A DNA stretch of 15,591 bases from the NCBI GenBank assembly GCA_010032125.1, contig RHAU01000006.1:1-15591 (forward strand). Direction: 5' to 3'. Below, in pieces: positions 7,064 to 14,048 of the stretch. The stretch is from Actinomycetota bacterium (GTDB lineage: Bacteria > Actinomycetota > Actinomycetes > Nanopelagicales > Nanopelagicaceae). Under the pieces are notes generated by a model. The model was not told where the DNA came from and did not search any database. It worked only from the letters and a program-made list of their open reading frames with translations. The translations under genes were made by a program, and so were the position numbers. How positions within the stretch are numbered: position 1 is the first letter of the stretch; each line of letters starts with the position of its first letter.

Positions 7064-7624
7064 CTAGTTTGCGCGACCTAGATATTCACCAGTTCGAGTA
7101 TCGACCAAAACAACTTCATCCTGCTTGATAAAAAGCGGTACTTGGATGCTAATCCCTGTCTCAACTGTCGCTGGTTTCGATCCTGCCGATGAGCGATCTC
7201 CTTGGAGGCCAGGTTCGGTATAGGTGATTTTCAGAGGAACGGATGCTGGTAGTTCAACATAGAGCGGGTTTCCTTCATGAATAGCGACAATTACTTCAGA
7301 GTTTTCCAACATGTAATTTGGCGCTTCACCGACTGTATCTGGGCTAATCGTGATCTGATCATAAGTAGTGCTGTCCATAAAAACGTAACCTGCGTTATCT
7401 TTGTAAAGGAACTGCATATCGCGTTTCTCAAGAATCGCCACATCGATTTTCACCCCGGCGTTAAATGTTCTTTCAACCACTTTTCCGCTGAGGACGTTCT
7501 TTAACTTGGTGCGAACGAACGCGGGACCCTTTCCTGGTTTTACATGTTGAAATTCAACGACATTCCACAGCTGTCCATCAAGGTCTAAGGTCATGCCGTT
7601 TTTGAGGTCATTTGTTGTGGCCAT
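7064..7624 (-). CDS. efp: Translation elongation factor P
   Basis: Ribosome-binding factor that relieves stalling at consecutive prolines. It has 186 residues with the usual three beta-barrel domains: a KOW-like N-terminal domain (about 1-64), an OB domain (about 66-130) and a C-terminal OB domain (about 131-186) with the signature GISIQVPLFIKQDEVVLVDTRTGEYLGRA near its end. The tip loop is VKPGKGPAFVR with Lys32. The palindromic PGKGP loop is the actinobacterial type reported to work with an unmodified lysine, and no modification genes are nearby. The ATG is 30 bp after aroQ and lacks a clear Shine-Dalgarno. A TAACCTTC -10-like sequence lies eight bases before the ATG, so efp-nusB may also have their own promoter. 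Confidence 0.97.
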   Translation of the reverse strand: MATTNDLKNGMTLDLDGQLWNVVEFQHVKPGKGPAFVRTKLKNVLSGKVVERTFNAGVKIDVAILEKRDMQFLYKDNAGYVFMDSTTYDQITISPDTVGEAPNYMLENSEVIVAIHEGNPLYVELPASVPLKITYTEPGLQGDRSSAGSKPATVETGISIQVPLFIKQDEVVLVDTRTGEYLGRAN

Positions 7625-7654
7625 GGCGCGGAAGGTTACTCGCTAAAAGTTTAT
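7625..7654 (-). promoter_or_regulatory. aroQ-efp gap with a possible -10 element for efp-nusB
   Basis: This 30-bp gap is longer than most in the run. It contains TAACCT (7638-7633) followed by TC, one base different from the TAGCCTTC octamer at the pyrR and bldD starts, and lies eight bases before the efp ATG. No ribosome-binding sequence is visible. An internal promoter giving an almost leaderless efp mRNA is possible, but the evidence is only this short match. Confidence 0.22.
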
Positions 7655-8086
7655 TTAAGAAATCGTCAGCAGGGCTCGGAGCGCGAGACGGTAAGAATCA
7701 ACTCCAAATCCCGCAATGGTGCCGGTTGCAACACCCGAAATGACTGACGTATGTCGAAATTCCTCGCGCGCCAAAGGATTGGAGATATGCACCTCAATGA
7801 TTGGAGATCTCAGAATTTCAAGGGCATCCCTGATTGCATAAGAGTAGTGAGTGAACGCTGCAGCGTTGATTATGACGGGGTTCTTGCCGTCAGCTGCTTC
7901 GTGAATCCACTGAATCATCGTTGTTTCATCATCGCTCTGGCGGATATCTACGTCAATACCTAGGAGTTTCGCTTCTTTACTTACTTCGTCAACGAGTGAG
8001 GAATAGTCGATGCCGCCGTAAATCTTCGGATCGCGCGCTCCGAGTTTCGAAAGATTTGGCCCGTTAAGTACCAGGACGGTGTTCAT
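7655..8086 (-). CDS. aroQ: 3-dehydroquinate dehydratase, type II
   Basis: Converts 3-dehydroquinate to 3-dehydroshikimate, step three of the shikimate pathway. It has 143 residues, the compact type II enzyme that forms dodecamers. Signatures are LVLNGPNLSKLGARDPKIYGG (split at about 5-25, with the catalytic Tyr at 23), IINAAAFTHYSYAIRDAL (about 72-89), and EVHISNPLAREEFRH (about 98-112), which contains the catalytic His. VATGTIAGFGVDSYRLAL at the C-terminus also fits. It starts nine bases after aroB. GGGGAG at the aroB end, about 13 bases before the ATG, may be its ribosome-binding site. It lies directly downstream of aroB, whose product it uses. Confidence 0.97.
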   Translation of the reverse strand: MNTVLVLNGPNLSKLGARDPKIYGGIDYSSLVDEVSKEAKLLGIDVDIRQSDDETTMIQWIHEAADGKNPVIINAAAFTHYSYAIRDALEILRSPIIEVHISNPLAREEFRHTSVISGVATGTIAGFGVDSYRLALRALLTIS

Positions 8087-8095
8087 CGCGGCAGT

Positions 8096-9112
8096 CTACT
8101 CCCCGATCATCTCGAGATAAATTTTCCGTAATTCTTCCTCGGAGATACCTTCTCCTCGGCGGCAGCTTCCAATGGACTCCAACAATACGAAACGAACTTG
8201 GTTATTTCTCGCCTTCTTATCGACAAGCATCGCTTCATAGAGCCGTGACCATGCGCCAGATGAATAGGTGATCGGCAATTCCAACGATTGCAATATCTCC
8301 TGGTGCAAAGTCACCACATCACCGGGAAGATTTGAATATTTGGCGCTCAGTGCTGCCGCATAAACCATTCCGATAGAAATTGCTTCACCATGTCTTAGTT
8401 CATAACCTGAATCCCACTCAATGGCATGTCCGAGAGTATGTCCGTAGTTGAGAATCTCGCGATGAAAAGATTCCTTAAAATCTTGGCTTACGACATTTGC
8501 CTTAACGCTGACAGCACGGGAAACGATCTGCTTGATATTCGCTTCGACGTTAGATTGGAAAAGTTCGAGAATGGTGGGATCGGCAATAAAGCCACACTTC
8601 ACGGCTTCGGCTAATCCGGCATTGATATCCCTTTGTGGGAGAGTTTTGAGCCAGGTGTAATCAATGAGAACGGAGATCGGAGAGTGAAAAGCTCCCGCAA
8701 GATTCTTACCTGCTTGCAAGTTGATCCCAGTTTTGCCGCCGATCGCAGCGTCAACCATCCCCGCAACAGTTGTCGGCACAGCGATCCAATCAATGCCCCG
8801 AAGGTATGTTGCCGCAACAAAGCCGGTCAGATCTGTTGTAGCGCCACCGCCAAGCCCCACAAGAACTCCATCTCGTCCCAGATTTCGCTTGGCTAGTTCT
8901 TCGAGAACTCCGGCGTAGTTAGTAATCGTTTTCTGGTTCTCTCCGTCGGGGAGAAAAATTAGATCAAAGTCCTTGAGAGAATCACCTGCTATGTTTCTTA
9001 AACTTTCAGGAACTAAGAAAACCAGTTCCCTTTGGTGCGGCAATTGCGCTTCCCAACTGCAGTCGAGGGTGACGTTGTAAGTGCGCTCTGCTGCGACAGA
9101 AATAGTGTTCAC
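8096..9112 (-). CDS. aroB: 3-dehydroquinate synthase
   Basis: NAD- and zinc-dependent cyclase converting DAHP to 3-dehydroquinate, step two of the shikimate pathway. It has 338 residues, slightly short but within family range. The NAD-binding segment VLVGLGGGATTDLTGFVAATYLRG is at about 84-106, and VPTTVAGMVDAAIGGKTGINL, the active-site lysine region, at about 112-132. Predicted metal ligands are Glu169 in GLAEAVK, a histidine in LNYGHTLGHAIE (about 221-232) and His241 in LRHGEA. Translation starts at GTG, overlapping the aroK stop by four bases (GTGA), so the two proteins are probably coupled. In many actinobacteria aroK and aroB are adjacent, as here. Confidence 0.97.
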   Translation of the reverse strand: MNTISVAAERTYNVTLDCSWEAQLPHQRELVFLVPESLRNIAGDSLKDFDLIFLPDGENQKTITNYAGVLEELAKRNLGRDGVLVGLGGGATTDLTGFVAATYLRGIDWIAVPTTVAGMVDAAIGGKTGINLQAGKNLAGAFHSPISVLIDYTWLKTLPQRDINAGLAEAVKCGFIADPTILELFQSNVEANIKQIVSRAVSVKANVVSQDFKESFHREILNYGHTLGHAIEWDSGYELRHGEAISIGMVYAAALSAKYSNLPGDVVTLHQEILQSLELPITYSSGAWSRLYEAMLVDKKARNNQVRFVLLESIGSCRRGEGISEEELRKIYLEMIGE

Positions 9113-9612
9113 AGAATAACTTTCGCAAGAATCTCTTCAGCAACTTCCGCAGGCTTTTTATTATCCGTTGAGCATGTCAACGTGGCGAGACGCTCATAAA
9201 TCGGTCGACGAGCCTGCATCAATGAGAGCCATTGCTGTCGTGGAGCGCCTACGAGTAACGGCCTTTCCTTATTTAATCCAACACGTGGAGCAGCATTTGA
9301 TATCGATACATCGAGAAACACCACACATGGCATTGTGGCCAATACTGTTTGAACCTGCTCATCAAGGATTGAGCCACCACCTAGAGAAACGATTGATTCA
9401 TCACTTTTCAATGCCGAAAAAACTTCTTCACGTTCGAGCTTTCGGAATTCATCCTCGCCAGATTCAAGGAATATATCGGGGATCTTTCGCCCGGTTCGTT
9501 CCTCAATTTTTTGGTCAGTATCGATGAGTGGAAGTTCAGTCTTCTTTGCTAGCACCTTTCCGACTGTCGTCTTTCCTGAACCAGGCGGACCCATGAGAAT
9601 AATGCGCGGCAT
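9109..9612 (-). CDS. aroK: Shikimate kinase
   Basis: P-loop kinase that phosphorylates shikimate with ATP, step five of the pathway. It has 167 residues, normal length. The Walker A loop GPPGSGKTT is at 8-16, DTD at 31-33, the shikimate-binding Arg57 in EDEFRKLE, and the GGG loop at 78-80 in VSLGGGSI. The lid contains ERPLL with Arg117, and RRPIYERLA near 137-144 completes the signature. The ATG follows the aroC stop by two bases and the stop overlaps the aroB GTG. It sits between aroC and aroB in the same order as in Streptomyces. Confidence 0.97.
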   Translation of the reverse strand: MPRIILMGPPGSGKTTVGKVLAKKTELPLIDTDQKIEERTGRKIPDIFLESGEDEFRKLEREEVFSALKSDESIVSLGGGSILDEQVQTVLATMPCVVFLDVSISNAAPRVGLNKERPLLVGAPRQQWLSLMQARRPIYERLATLTCSTDNKKPAEVAEEILAKVIL

Positions 9613-9614
9613 CC

Positions 9615-10796
9615 CTACCGAAATTTCAACTCGGAGGTAAAGCTCTGAAAGTTACGAGCGGTCTCAACAACATTATCGCCACCGAATTTCTCCAGAACTG
9701 CTTCTGCAAGAACAAGCGCAACCATTGCTTCGGCGACGATTCCAGCTGCAGGAACTGCACATACATCCGAGCGTTGATGAATTGCTCGCGCTGACTCACC
9801 GGTTGCAACATCAATTGTTTCAAGTGACTTTGGGACTGTAGAAATCGGCTTCATAGCGGCTCTCACGCGCAAAATTTCACCAGTAGTCATCCCACCTTCA
9901 GTTCCTCCGCTTCGTTCTGACTTTCGGCGGATCTTTCCAGACTCATCGCGAACAATCTCATCGTGGGCGATTGATCCGCGTCGTCGCGCTGTTAGGAATC
10001 CATCGCCAAACTCGACACCCTTTATAGCTTGGATTCCCATAAGCGCACCAGCAATTCGAGAATCCATTCTGCGATCCCAATGCACATGCGACCCCAAACC
10101 AATCGGAACGTTATATGCAATGACCTCTACTACGCCACCTAAAGTGTCGCCGTCTTTATGACACTCTTCAATTTCTTTCACCATTTTCGCCGAGGTATCT
10201 TCGGAGAAACATCGAACTGGATTCTCATCGATGCGAGATTTATCTTTCATAGTTGGCAAGGGTGAGTTGATAGGAACTTCGACTTCACCGATAGATACGA
10301 CATGGCTGAGCAATTCCAGTCCAACCGCACTGCGGAGAAACGAGCGAGCGACAGCACCAAGCGCGACACGCGTTGCCGTCTCACGCGCTGAAGCGCGTTC
10401 CAAAATAGGTCGGGCGTCATCGAATCCATATTTCTGCATGCCAACGAGATCGGCATGGCCAGGCCGTGGACGCGTCAAAGGTGCATTACGAGCAAGATCT
10501 GCAATCTCTGCGGGATTTATGGGGTCACTGGCCATGATCTTCTCCCACTTTGGCCACTCACTATTTTCTATCTCAATAGCAATGGGACCACCTTGAGAAA
10601 TTCCGTGGCGAACTCCTCCCAGTATTCTCACCTTGTCTTGTTCAAAATTTTGACGAGCGCCTCTTCCAAAACCCAGACGTCTTCGGCGTAAATCTGAATC
10701 AATGAGCGCAGTTGATACCTCAACTCCAGCTGGAATGCCTTCGAGAATTCCAACAAGAGCCGGGCCATGTGATTCACCTGCCGTAAGCCAGCGCAT
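9615..10796 (-). CDS. aroC: Chorismate synthase
   Basis: FMN-dependent enzyme that converts EPSP to chorismate, the last shikimate-pathway step. From the ATG at 10796 it has 393 residues and begins MRWLTAGESHGPALVG, the conserved family N-terminus. Other motifs are RRRLGFGRGARQ (about 37-48), GGVRHGISQGGPIAIEI (about 60-76), RASARETATRVALGAVAR, SGGTEGGMTTGE and HQRSDVCAVPAAG. An in-frame TTG at 10835 would add 13 non-conserved residues and overlap the preceding gene, so it was not chosen. The ATG is seven bases after the prepilin peptidase stop and has no obvious Shine-Dalgarno, suggesting coupled re-initiation. The stop is two bases before aroK. Confidence 0.97.
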   Translation of the reverse strand: MRWLTAGESHGPALVGILEGIPAGVEVSTALIDSDLRRRRLGFGRGARQNFEQDKVRILGGVRHGISQGGPIAIEIENSEWPKWEKIMASDPINPAEIADLARNAPLTRPRPGHADLVGMQKYGFDDARPILERASARETATRVALGAVARSFLRSAVGLELLSHVVSIGEVEVPINSPLPTMKDKSRIDENPVRCFSEDTSAKMVKEIEECHKDGDTLGGVVEVIAYNVPIGLGSHVHWDRRMDSRIAGALMGIQAIKGVEFGDGFLTARRRGSIAHDEIVRDESGKIRRKSERSGGTEGGMTTGEILRVRAAMKPISTVPKSLETIDVATGESARAIHQRSDVCAVPAAGIVAEAMVALVLAEAVLEKFGGDNVVETARNFQSFTSELKFR

Positions 10797-10803
10797 CGAC
10801 AAA

Positions 10804-11202
10804 TTATCGCAGAACGAACCCCAACTCGCGGGCAATTAACGTCATCAAAAAGAGCGCAGGGGCAGCGGGAATGAGTCGACTCTTTCGATTCTTACAGAAT
10901 AAAGAGAGTATTGCCAAGGCGGAGATAAGGAGCGTGATTATTGCGGATGGATTGAATGTTGGATACAAACCTAGAAGCGGGATAAGTCGAACATCTCCGT
11001 AGCCGAGACGAAGGGAAGGAATTGCAAAGAGCACGTGCGCGACAAAAAAGCAGACGCAACACGCGATAACATTTCTTAAATTAATTATTGGAAACAGGCT
11101 CAGGTAAGCGAGATAAATCAATTGTCGCGGAATGCGATGCGTTTTCAGATCTATGAAAGAGAGAAGAATCGAGAAGAGTGCGAAATGCCAGGGCAGGTAC
11201 AT
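10804..11202 (-). CDS. Minimal A24-type prepilin peptidase
   Basis: Membrane aspartic peptidase of the type 4 prepilin (A24) family, 132 residues. The two catalytic aspartates are visible: Asp18 in IDLKTHRIP and Asp70 in GYGDVRL, the family's GxGDxK/R motif. Four or five hydrophobic segments (about 5-17, 27-40, 43-62, 72-80 and 87-102, with another near 112-128) make it almost entirely membrane-embedded. It lacks the N-terminal cysteine-rich methyltransferase domain of full PilD proteins. An upstream in-frame TAA three codons before the ATG fixes the start. It lies between aroE and aroC, as I recall for other Actinobacteria. Substrates would be type IV pilin-like or Flp/Tad pilins, none of which are in the window. 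Confidence 0.85.
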   Translation of the reverse strand: MYLPWHFALFSILLSFIDLKTHRIPRQLIYLAYLSLFPIINLRNVIACCVCFFVAHVLFAIPSLRLGYGDVRLIPLLGLYPTFNPSAIITLLISALAILSLFCKNRKSRLIPAAPALFLMTLIARELGFVLR

Positions 11203-11247
11203 TCCGGGAGGTTAGAGCCCTCATTGCAAGTGTGGTGTAAAAACTTG
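11203..11247. other. 45-bp spacer, no feature recognised
   Basis: This gap between aroE and the prepilin peptidase gene is the longest inside the alaS-to-nusB run. I see no stable hairpin with a T-run, no convincing promoter and no clear Shine-Dalgarno before the downstream ATG. Confidence 0.5.
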
Positions 11248-12042
11248 TTATCTGTGGAGAGCTTGAGACAACGCCGTTAAGAGAGTCTCGAACATGACTC
11301 CAGCATCGAAGGATTGATGAGTAAAGAGTGATATCTGCTGTAGCGCTTGGGCGGCGAGCAGATACTCCCCTGCGATAAAAGTCCTTTTGGGAATAATCAA
11401 TGACGCGAATTCCGTCGGCCAGGGGTGATAAATCGAGTCGATGACAAGTTCAGTATCAAGGGCTGGTCGGACATTTCCTAACGATCCCACTGGCGTTGTA
11501 TTGATGACAACATCGAATGTATGTGGCTTATCCAATTCGTTCCAATCGAGAATCAGAGAATCCCTATCAACCGTATAAATCGACTCATCTCGATGGTTAC
11601 TACGTCGAAAGATAGTTGTTGTAGCACCTCGCAACTTCGCCGCATAAATCGCCGAACGCGCAGTCGCGCCAGCTCCAACGATTGCTACCTTTGACTTGTC
11701 TTCAGGTATTCCCAATCTCTCAAATAGAAATGAAAATCCGCTGACATCAGTATTCTCAGCCGACCAATGGTCGCCTTTTCGAATTAAAGTATTTGCCGAA
11801 TCCGTTTGTTGAACCACAACACTCTTCTCCGCTGCCAATTCGGCCGCCTTCTCTTTCAGAGGCATGGTGACTGAAAATCCTGTCATCTCAATATGCGCGC
11901 TCAAAAAGTCCTCTAAATCGGCGGGAACAACCTCAAAGGCTCGGTAATCGCCTTCAATAGCGAGGAGATCAAAGGCTAATGTGTGAATTAACGGAGAAAG
12001 AGAATGAGATATGGGAGAACCTAGAACTCCTGCTCGGATCAC
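11248..12042 (-). CDS. aroE: Shikimate dehydrogenase
   Basis: NADPH-dependent reductase converting 3-dehydroshikimate to shikimate, step four of the pathway. It has 264 residues, normal size. The N-terminal substrate domain has GSPISHSLSPLIH (8-20) and the catalytic Lys63 in FSVTMPLKEKA. The paired catalytic Asp99 is in ENTDVSGF. The Rossmann segment VAIVGAGATARSAIYAAKLRG is at about 119-139, followed by VVINTTPVG and, near the C-terminus, GEYLLAAQALQQISLFTH (the family GxxMLxxQA block). Translation starts at GTG, overlapping the mltG stop by four bases (GTGA). The product feeds AroK, encoded downstream in the same run. Confidence 0.96.
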   Translation of the reverse strand: MIRAGVLGSPISHSLSPLIHTLAFDLLAIEGDYRAFEVVPADLEDFLSAHIEMTGFSVTMPLKEKAAELAAEKSVVVQQTDSANTLIRKGDHWSAENTDVSGFSFLFERLGIPEDKSKVAIVGAGATARSAIYAAKLRGATTTIFRRSNHRDESIYTVDRDSLILDWNELDKPHTFDVVINTTPVGSLGNVRPALDTELVIDSIYHPWPTEFASLIIPKRTFIAGEYLLAAQALQQISLFTHQSFDAGVMFETLLTALSQALHR

Positions 12043-13079
12043 TTGAACTTACCTGCCTTGAGATTCTTTTTGTATTCAGATTTTAAAAGAAGAAACTCAT
12101 CATAGGACGAAGTAAATTCTGTTCTTGATGGTTCCACGGTTACAAAGTAGAGCCAATCCCCTGGTTCGGGATCAAGTGCGGCGTCAATTGAAGCGCGAGT
12201 GGGACTTCCAATTGGCCCCGGAGGGAGACCCGGATTGAGGAAAGTGTTGTAGCGATTTCTAACCTTAGTATCCGAAATCGAAACAAATATCTCACCTCGT
12301 CGCTTAAGAATGTAGTGGACCGTTGAATCGAACTGCAGCGGCATACGCTTTTCAAGGCGGTTATAAATTACTTGCGCCACCTTTCTATGTACGTCTGGTG
12401 TTCCTTCCGATTCGATTAAGGAGGCGATGGTGAGAATCTCGCTGGCGCTAAATCCGGGACGTGAATCCCACTTAACATCCTTAGTTGAAAAGGTGAATCG
12501 GTTAATCATCGAGGCAAGTGCGATATCGGAATTTTTCTCCTTTGGAAACGAGTAAAAAGCAGGATAGAGAAATCCCTCAAGACTCTTCAGTTGGAAACCC
12601 TTCGGTGGCTTTAGCTTTGCGAAGGCTCTATCAAGATCGGCAGCGGTGAAGCCTGCGCCAATCATTTCTGCTCTTATTTCAGACCACCATGCACCGTCTC
12701 TGACCTTGACGAGATCAACGATTCGATTGGAGTCCAACAATTGTGTCAACGCTTCCTTAGCTGGAATTGATCTTTGGATTCTGTGAACACCAGGAGCGAC
12801 CGTTGATGATCGTTTGTCACCTACTGCCACTCGGAAATACGCTTCGGTTGACTTGACGACGCCTGCTTCTTGAAGTTTCTTTGCAATCTCCATCCCTGTC
12901 TCTCCGGGGATTATTTCAATATTCACTTCGGAACTGCTCATTCCCGGTGCGAAATCGGGTGCGGATGGAACACCTGGGGCGATCTCGCGAAGTGCCAAAG
13001 TGATAAGAAGAATTGCTAATCCAGATGCAACGAGCCGTTTCACAAAAGAACTACGAAACGCTAATTCCGGCAAGCTCAC
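12039..13079 (-). CDS. mltG: Endolytic murein transglycosylase MltG (YceG-like)
   Basis: Membrane-anchored lytic transglycosylase that cleaves nascent glycan strands and probably terminates their extension. From the chosen GTG it has 346 residues: a short cytoplasmic tail, one transmembrane segment (about 14-33), a LysM-like region (IEIIPGETGMEIAKKLQEAGVV, split across about 55-76), then the YceG domain. Domain signatures are LEGFLYPAFY (about 167-176), ASLIESEG with catalytic Glu223, the block around RMPLQFDSTVHYIL, and YNTFLNPGLPPGPIGSP (about 277-293). The start was chosen because GAGGAA lies six bases before this GTG. A TTG at 13112 lacks such a site, and a GTG at 13043, just after the ruvX stop, is also possible. 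It overlaps the end of ruvX by 29 bp. Confidence 0.93.
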   Translation of the reverse strand: MSLPELAFRSSFVKRLVASGLAILLITLALREIAPGVPSAPDFAPGMSSSEVNIEIIPGETGMEIAKKLQEAGVVKSTEAYFRVAVGDKRSSTVAPGVHRIQRSIPAKEALTQLLDSNRIVDLVKVRDGAWWSEIRAEMIGAGFTAADLDRAFAKLKPPKGFQLKSLEGFLYPAFYSFPKEKNSDIALASMINRFTFSTKDVKWDSRPGFSASEILTIASLIESEGTPDVHRKVAQVIYNRLEKRMPLQFDSTVHYILKRRGEIFVSISDTKVRNRYNTFLNPGLPPGPIGSPTRASIDAALDPEPGDWLYFVTVEPSRTEFTSSYDEFLLLKSEYKKNLKAGKFK

Positions 13080-13494
13080 CGCGATTCCTCTCACTTTGCA
13101 GCGCAAATTCAAGAAGAGCCACCGCAGCGATTTGATCTACATATTCTTTGGTTGGTTTTTTGCTGGGCCGCGAGTCGCGTAAAGCGCTCGTCGTGGTAAG
13201 CCGCTCGTCGAGAAGTCGAACCTGGACCGGGAAAGTGTCGGCAATCTCGCTAGCAGTCGCCTTAGCAATCTCGGCTGAACTACCTTCATGTCCAGAGAGA
13301 TGCAGTGGAAGACCTACATATACGACAGAAACATTCTCGGTTGAAATCAGGGTGCGAAGTTCTGCCAATAACTCATCGGGAGAGCTTGTGCTGACAGGAG
13401 AGGCGATGATTAAGGCTGGATCGCTGATTGCTATACCTACGCGAACTGTTCCAACATCTATTGCAAGACGTCGACCTTCTGGTAGCGGCGACAT
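13051..13494 (-). CDS. ruvX: Putative pre-16S rRNA nuclease / Holliday-junction resolvase-like protein (YqgF family)
   Basis: Small RNase H-fold nuclease implicated in 16S rRNA 5'-end maturation and also called a Holliday junction resolvase homologue. It has 147 residues. Family motifs are LAIDVGTVRVGIAISDP (about 10-26) with the acidic Asp13, VVYVGLPLHLSGHEG (about 57-71), RLLDERLTT (about 93-101) and YVDQIAAVALLEFAL (about 118-132) with Asp120. The ATG overlaps the alaS stop by one base (TAATG) and has no clear ribosome-binding site, so translation is probably coupled to alaS. If alaS is really frameshifted (see its entry), that coupling would suffer. The alaS-ruvX-mltG order is a common bacterial arrangement. 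Confidence 0.95.
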   Translation of the reverse strand: MSPLPEGRRLAIDVGTVRVGIAISDPALIIASPVSTSSPDELLAELRTLISTENVSVVYVGLPLHLSGHEGSSAEIAKATASEIADTFPVQVRLLDERLTTTSALRDSRPSKKPTKEYVDQIAAVALLEFALQSERNRGELAGISVS

Positions 13495-14048
13495 TACTGA
13501 TGGAGCGCTTGGGTAATTGCCGAGAAAGATTCTTGGAGCGCTCTGGAATTCGGTCCGCCACCTTGAGCGAAGTCATCCTTCCCTCCGCCGCCTCCTCCAA
13601 GTTTTCCGGAAGCGATCTTTGCCAAAGTGCCAGCCTTAATACCCATGGAACGTGCCTTTTCATTAACAGCGATGACAAGGACAACTTTGCCATTCTCAAT
13701 CGAACTGAGAACTGTCACCGAACCATCTGACGAAGTCGGAACCTCACCAAGAAGTTTTCGGAGATCATCTCCAGAGAAACCTTCACCACAATCATGGATA
13801 AGAAGAGAGATACCTTCCACCTTCTGACTCTTTTTATAGGAATCAAGAAGCGCTTCTTTTGCGGCTGCGACCTTAAATTTTGCAAGATCTCGTTCGAGTA
13901 TTTTGACTCGGTCTATTAACTCAGAGATTCGATCAGGAAGTTCTTCAACTCGGCTACCTTTCATTAGGCCGGTGAGTGAATTAAGCAATAAGTGCTCGCG
14001 GGCTAGGAAGGAGAATGCATCATGACCCACCAAAGCTTCGACGCGGCG
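13494..14048 (-). pseudogene. alaS: Alanyl-tRNA synthetase, C-terminal part in a shifted frame
   Basis: C-terminal continuation of alaS, offset by one base from the upstream frame. Homology resumes at RRVEALVGHDAFSFLAREHLLL, split here at about 14048-13983, which in intact AlaRS directly follows the editing domain. A helical linker follows (RISELIDRVKILERDLAKFK), then the C-Ala/DHHA1-type domain with ISLLIHDCGEGF, VVLVIAVNEKARSMGIKAG and the glycine-rich GGGGGGKDDFAQGGG (nucleotide-like binding signature), ending SAITQALHQ. It has about 184 residues. The open frame extends back to an ATG at 14138, but that stretch is only the alternate frame of the upstream coding region and shows no AlaRS homology, so it is not a credible start. 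The TAA overlaps the ruvX ATG. Confidence 0.82.

Noticed and set aside
9168..9527. Plus-strand open frame of 119 codons opposite aroK
   Set aside because: Antisense to the shikimate kinase gene, which has all family motifs; no independent evidence of coding.
10797..10835. Upstream TTG start for aroC adding 13 residues
   Set aside because: The added residues are not part of the conserved chorismate synthase N-terminus, which begins at MRWLTAGESHG, and the TTG would overlap the preceding gene by 32 bp.
13080..13112. TTG start for mltG at 13112
   Set aside because: No Shine-Dalgarno precedes it, whereas GAGGAA lies six bases before the GTG at 13079, giving a short cytoplasmic tail before the membrane anchor.
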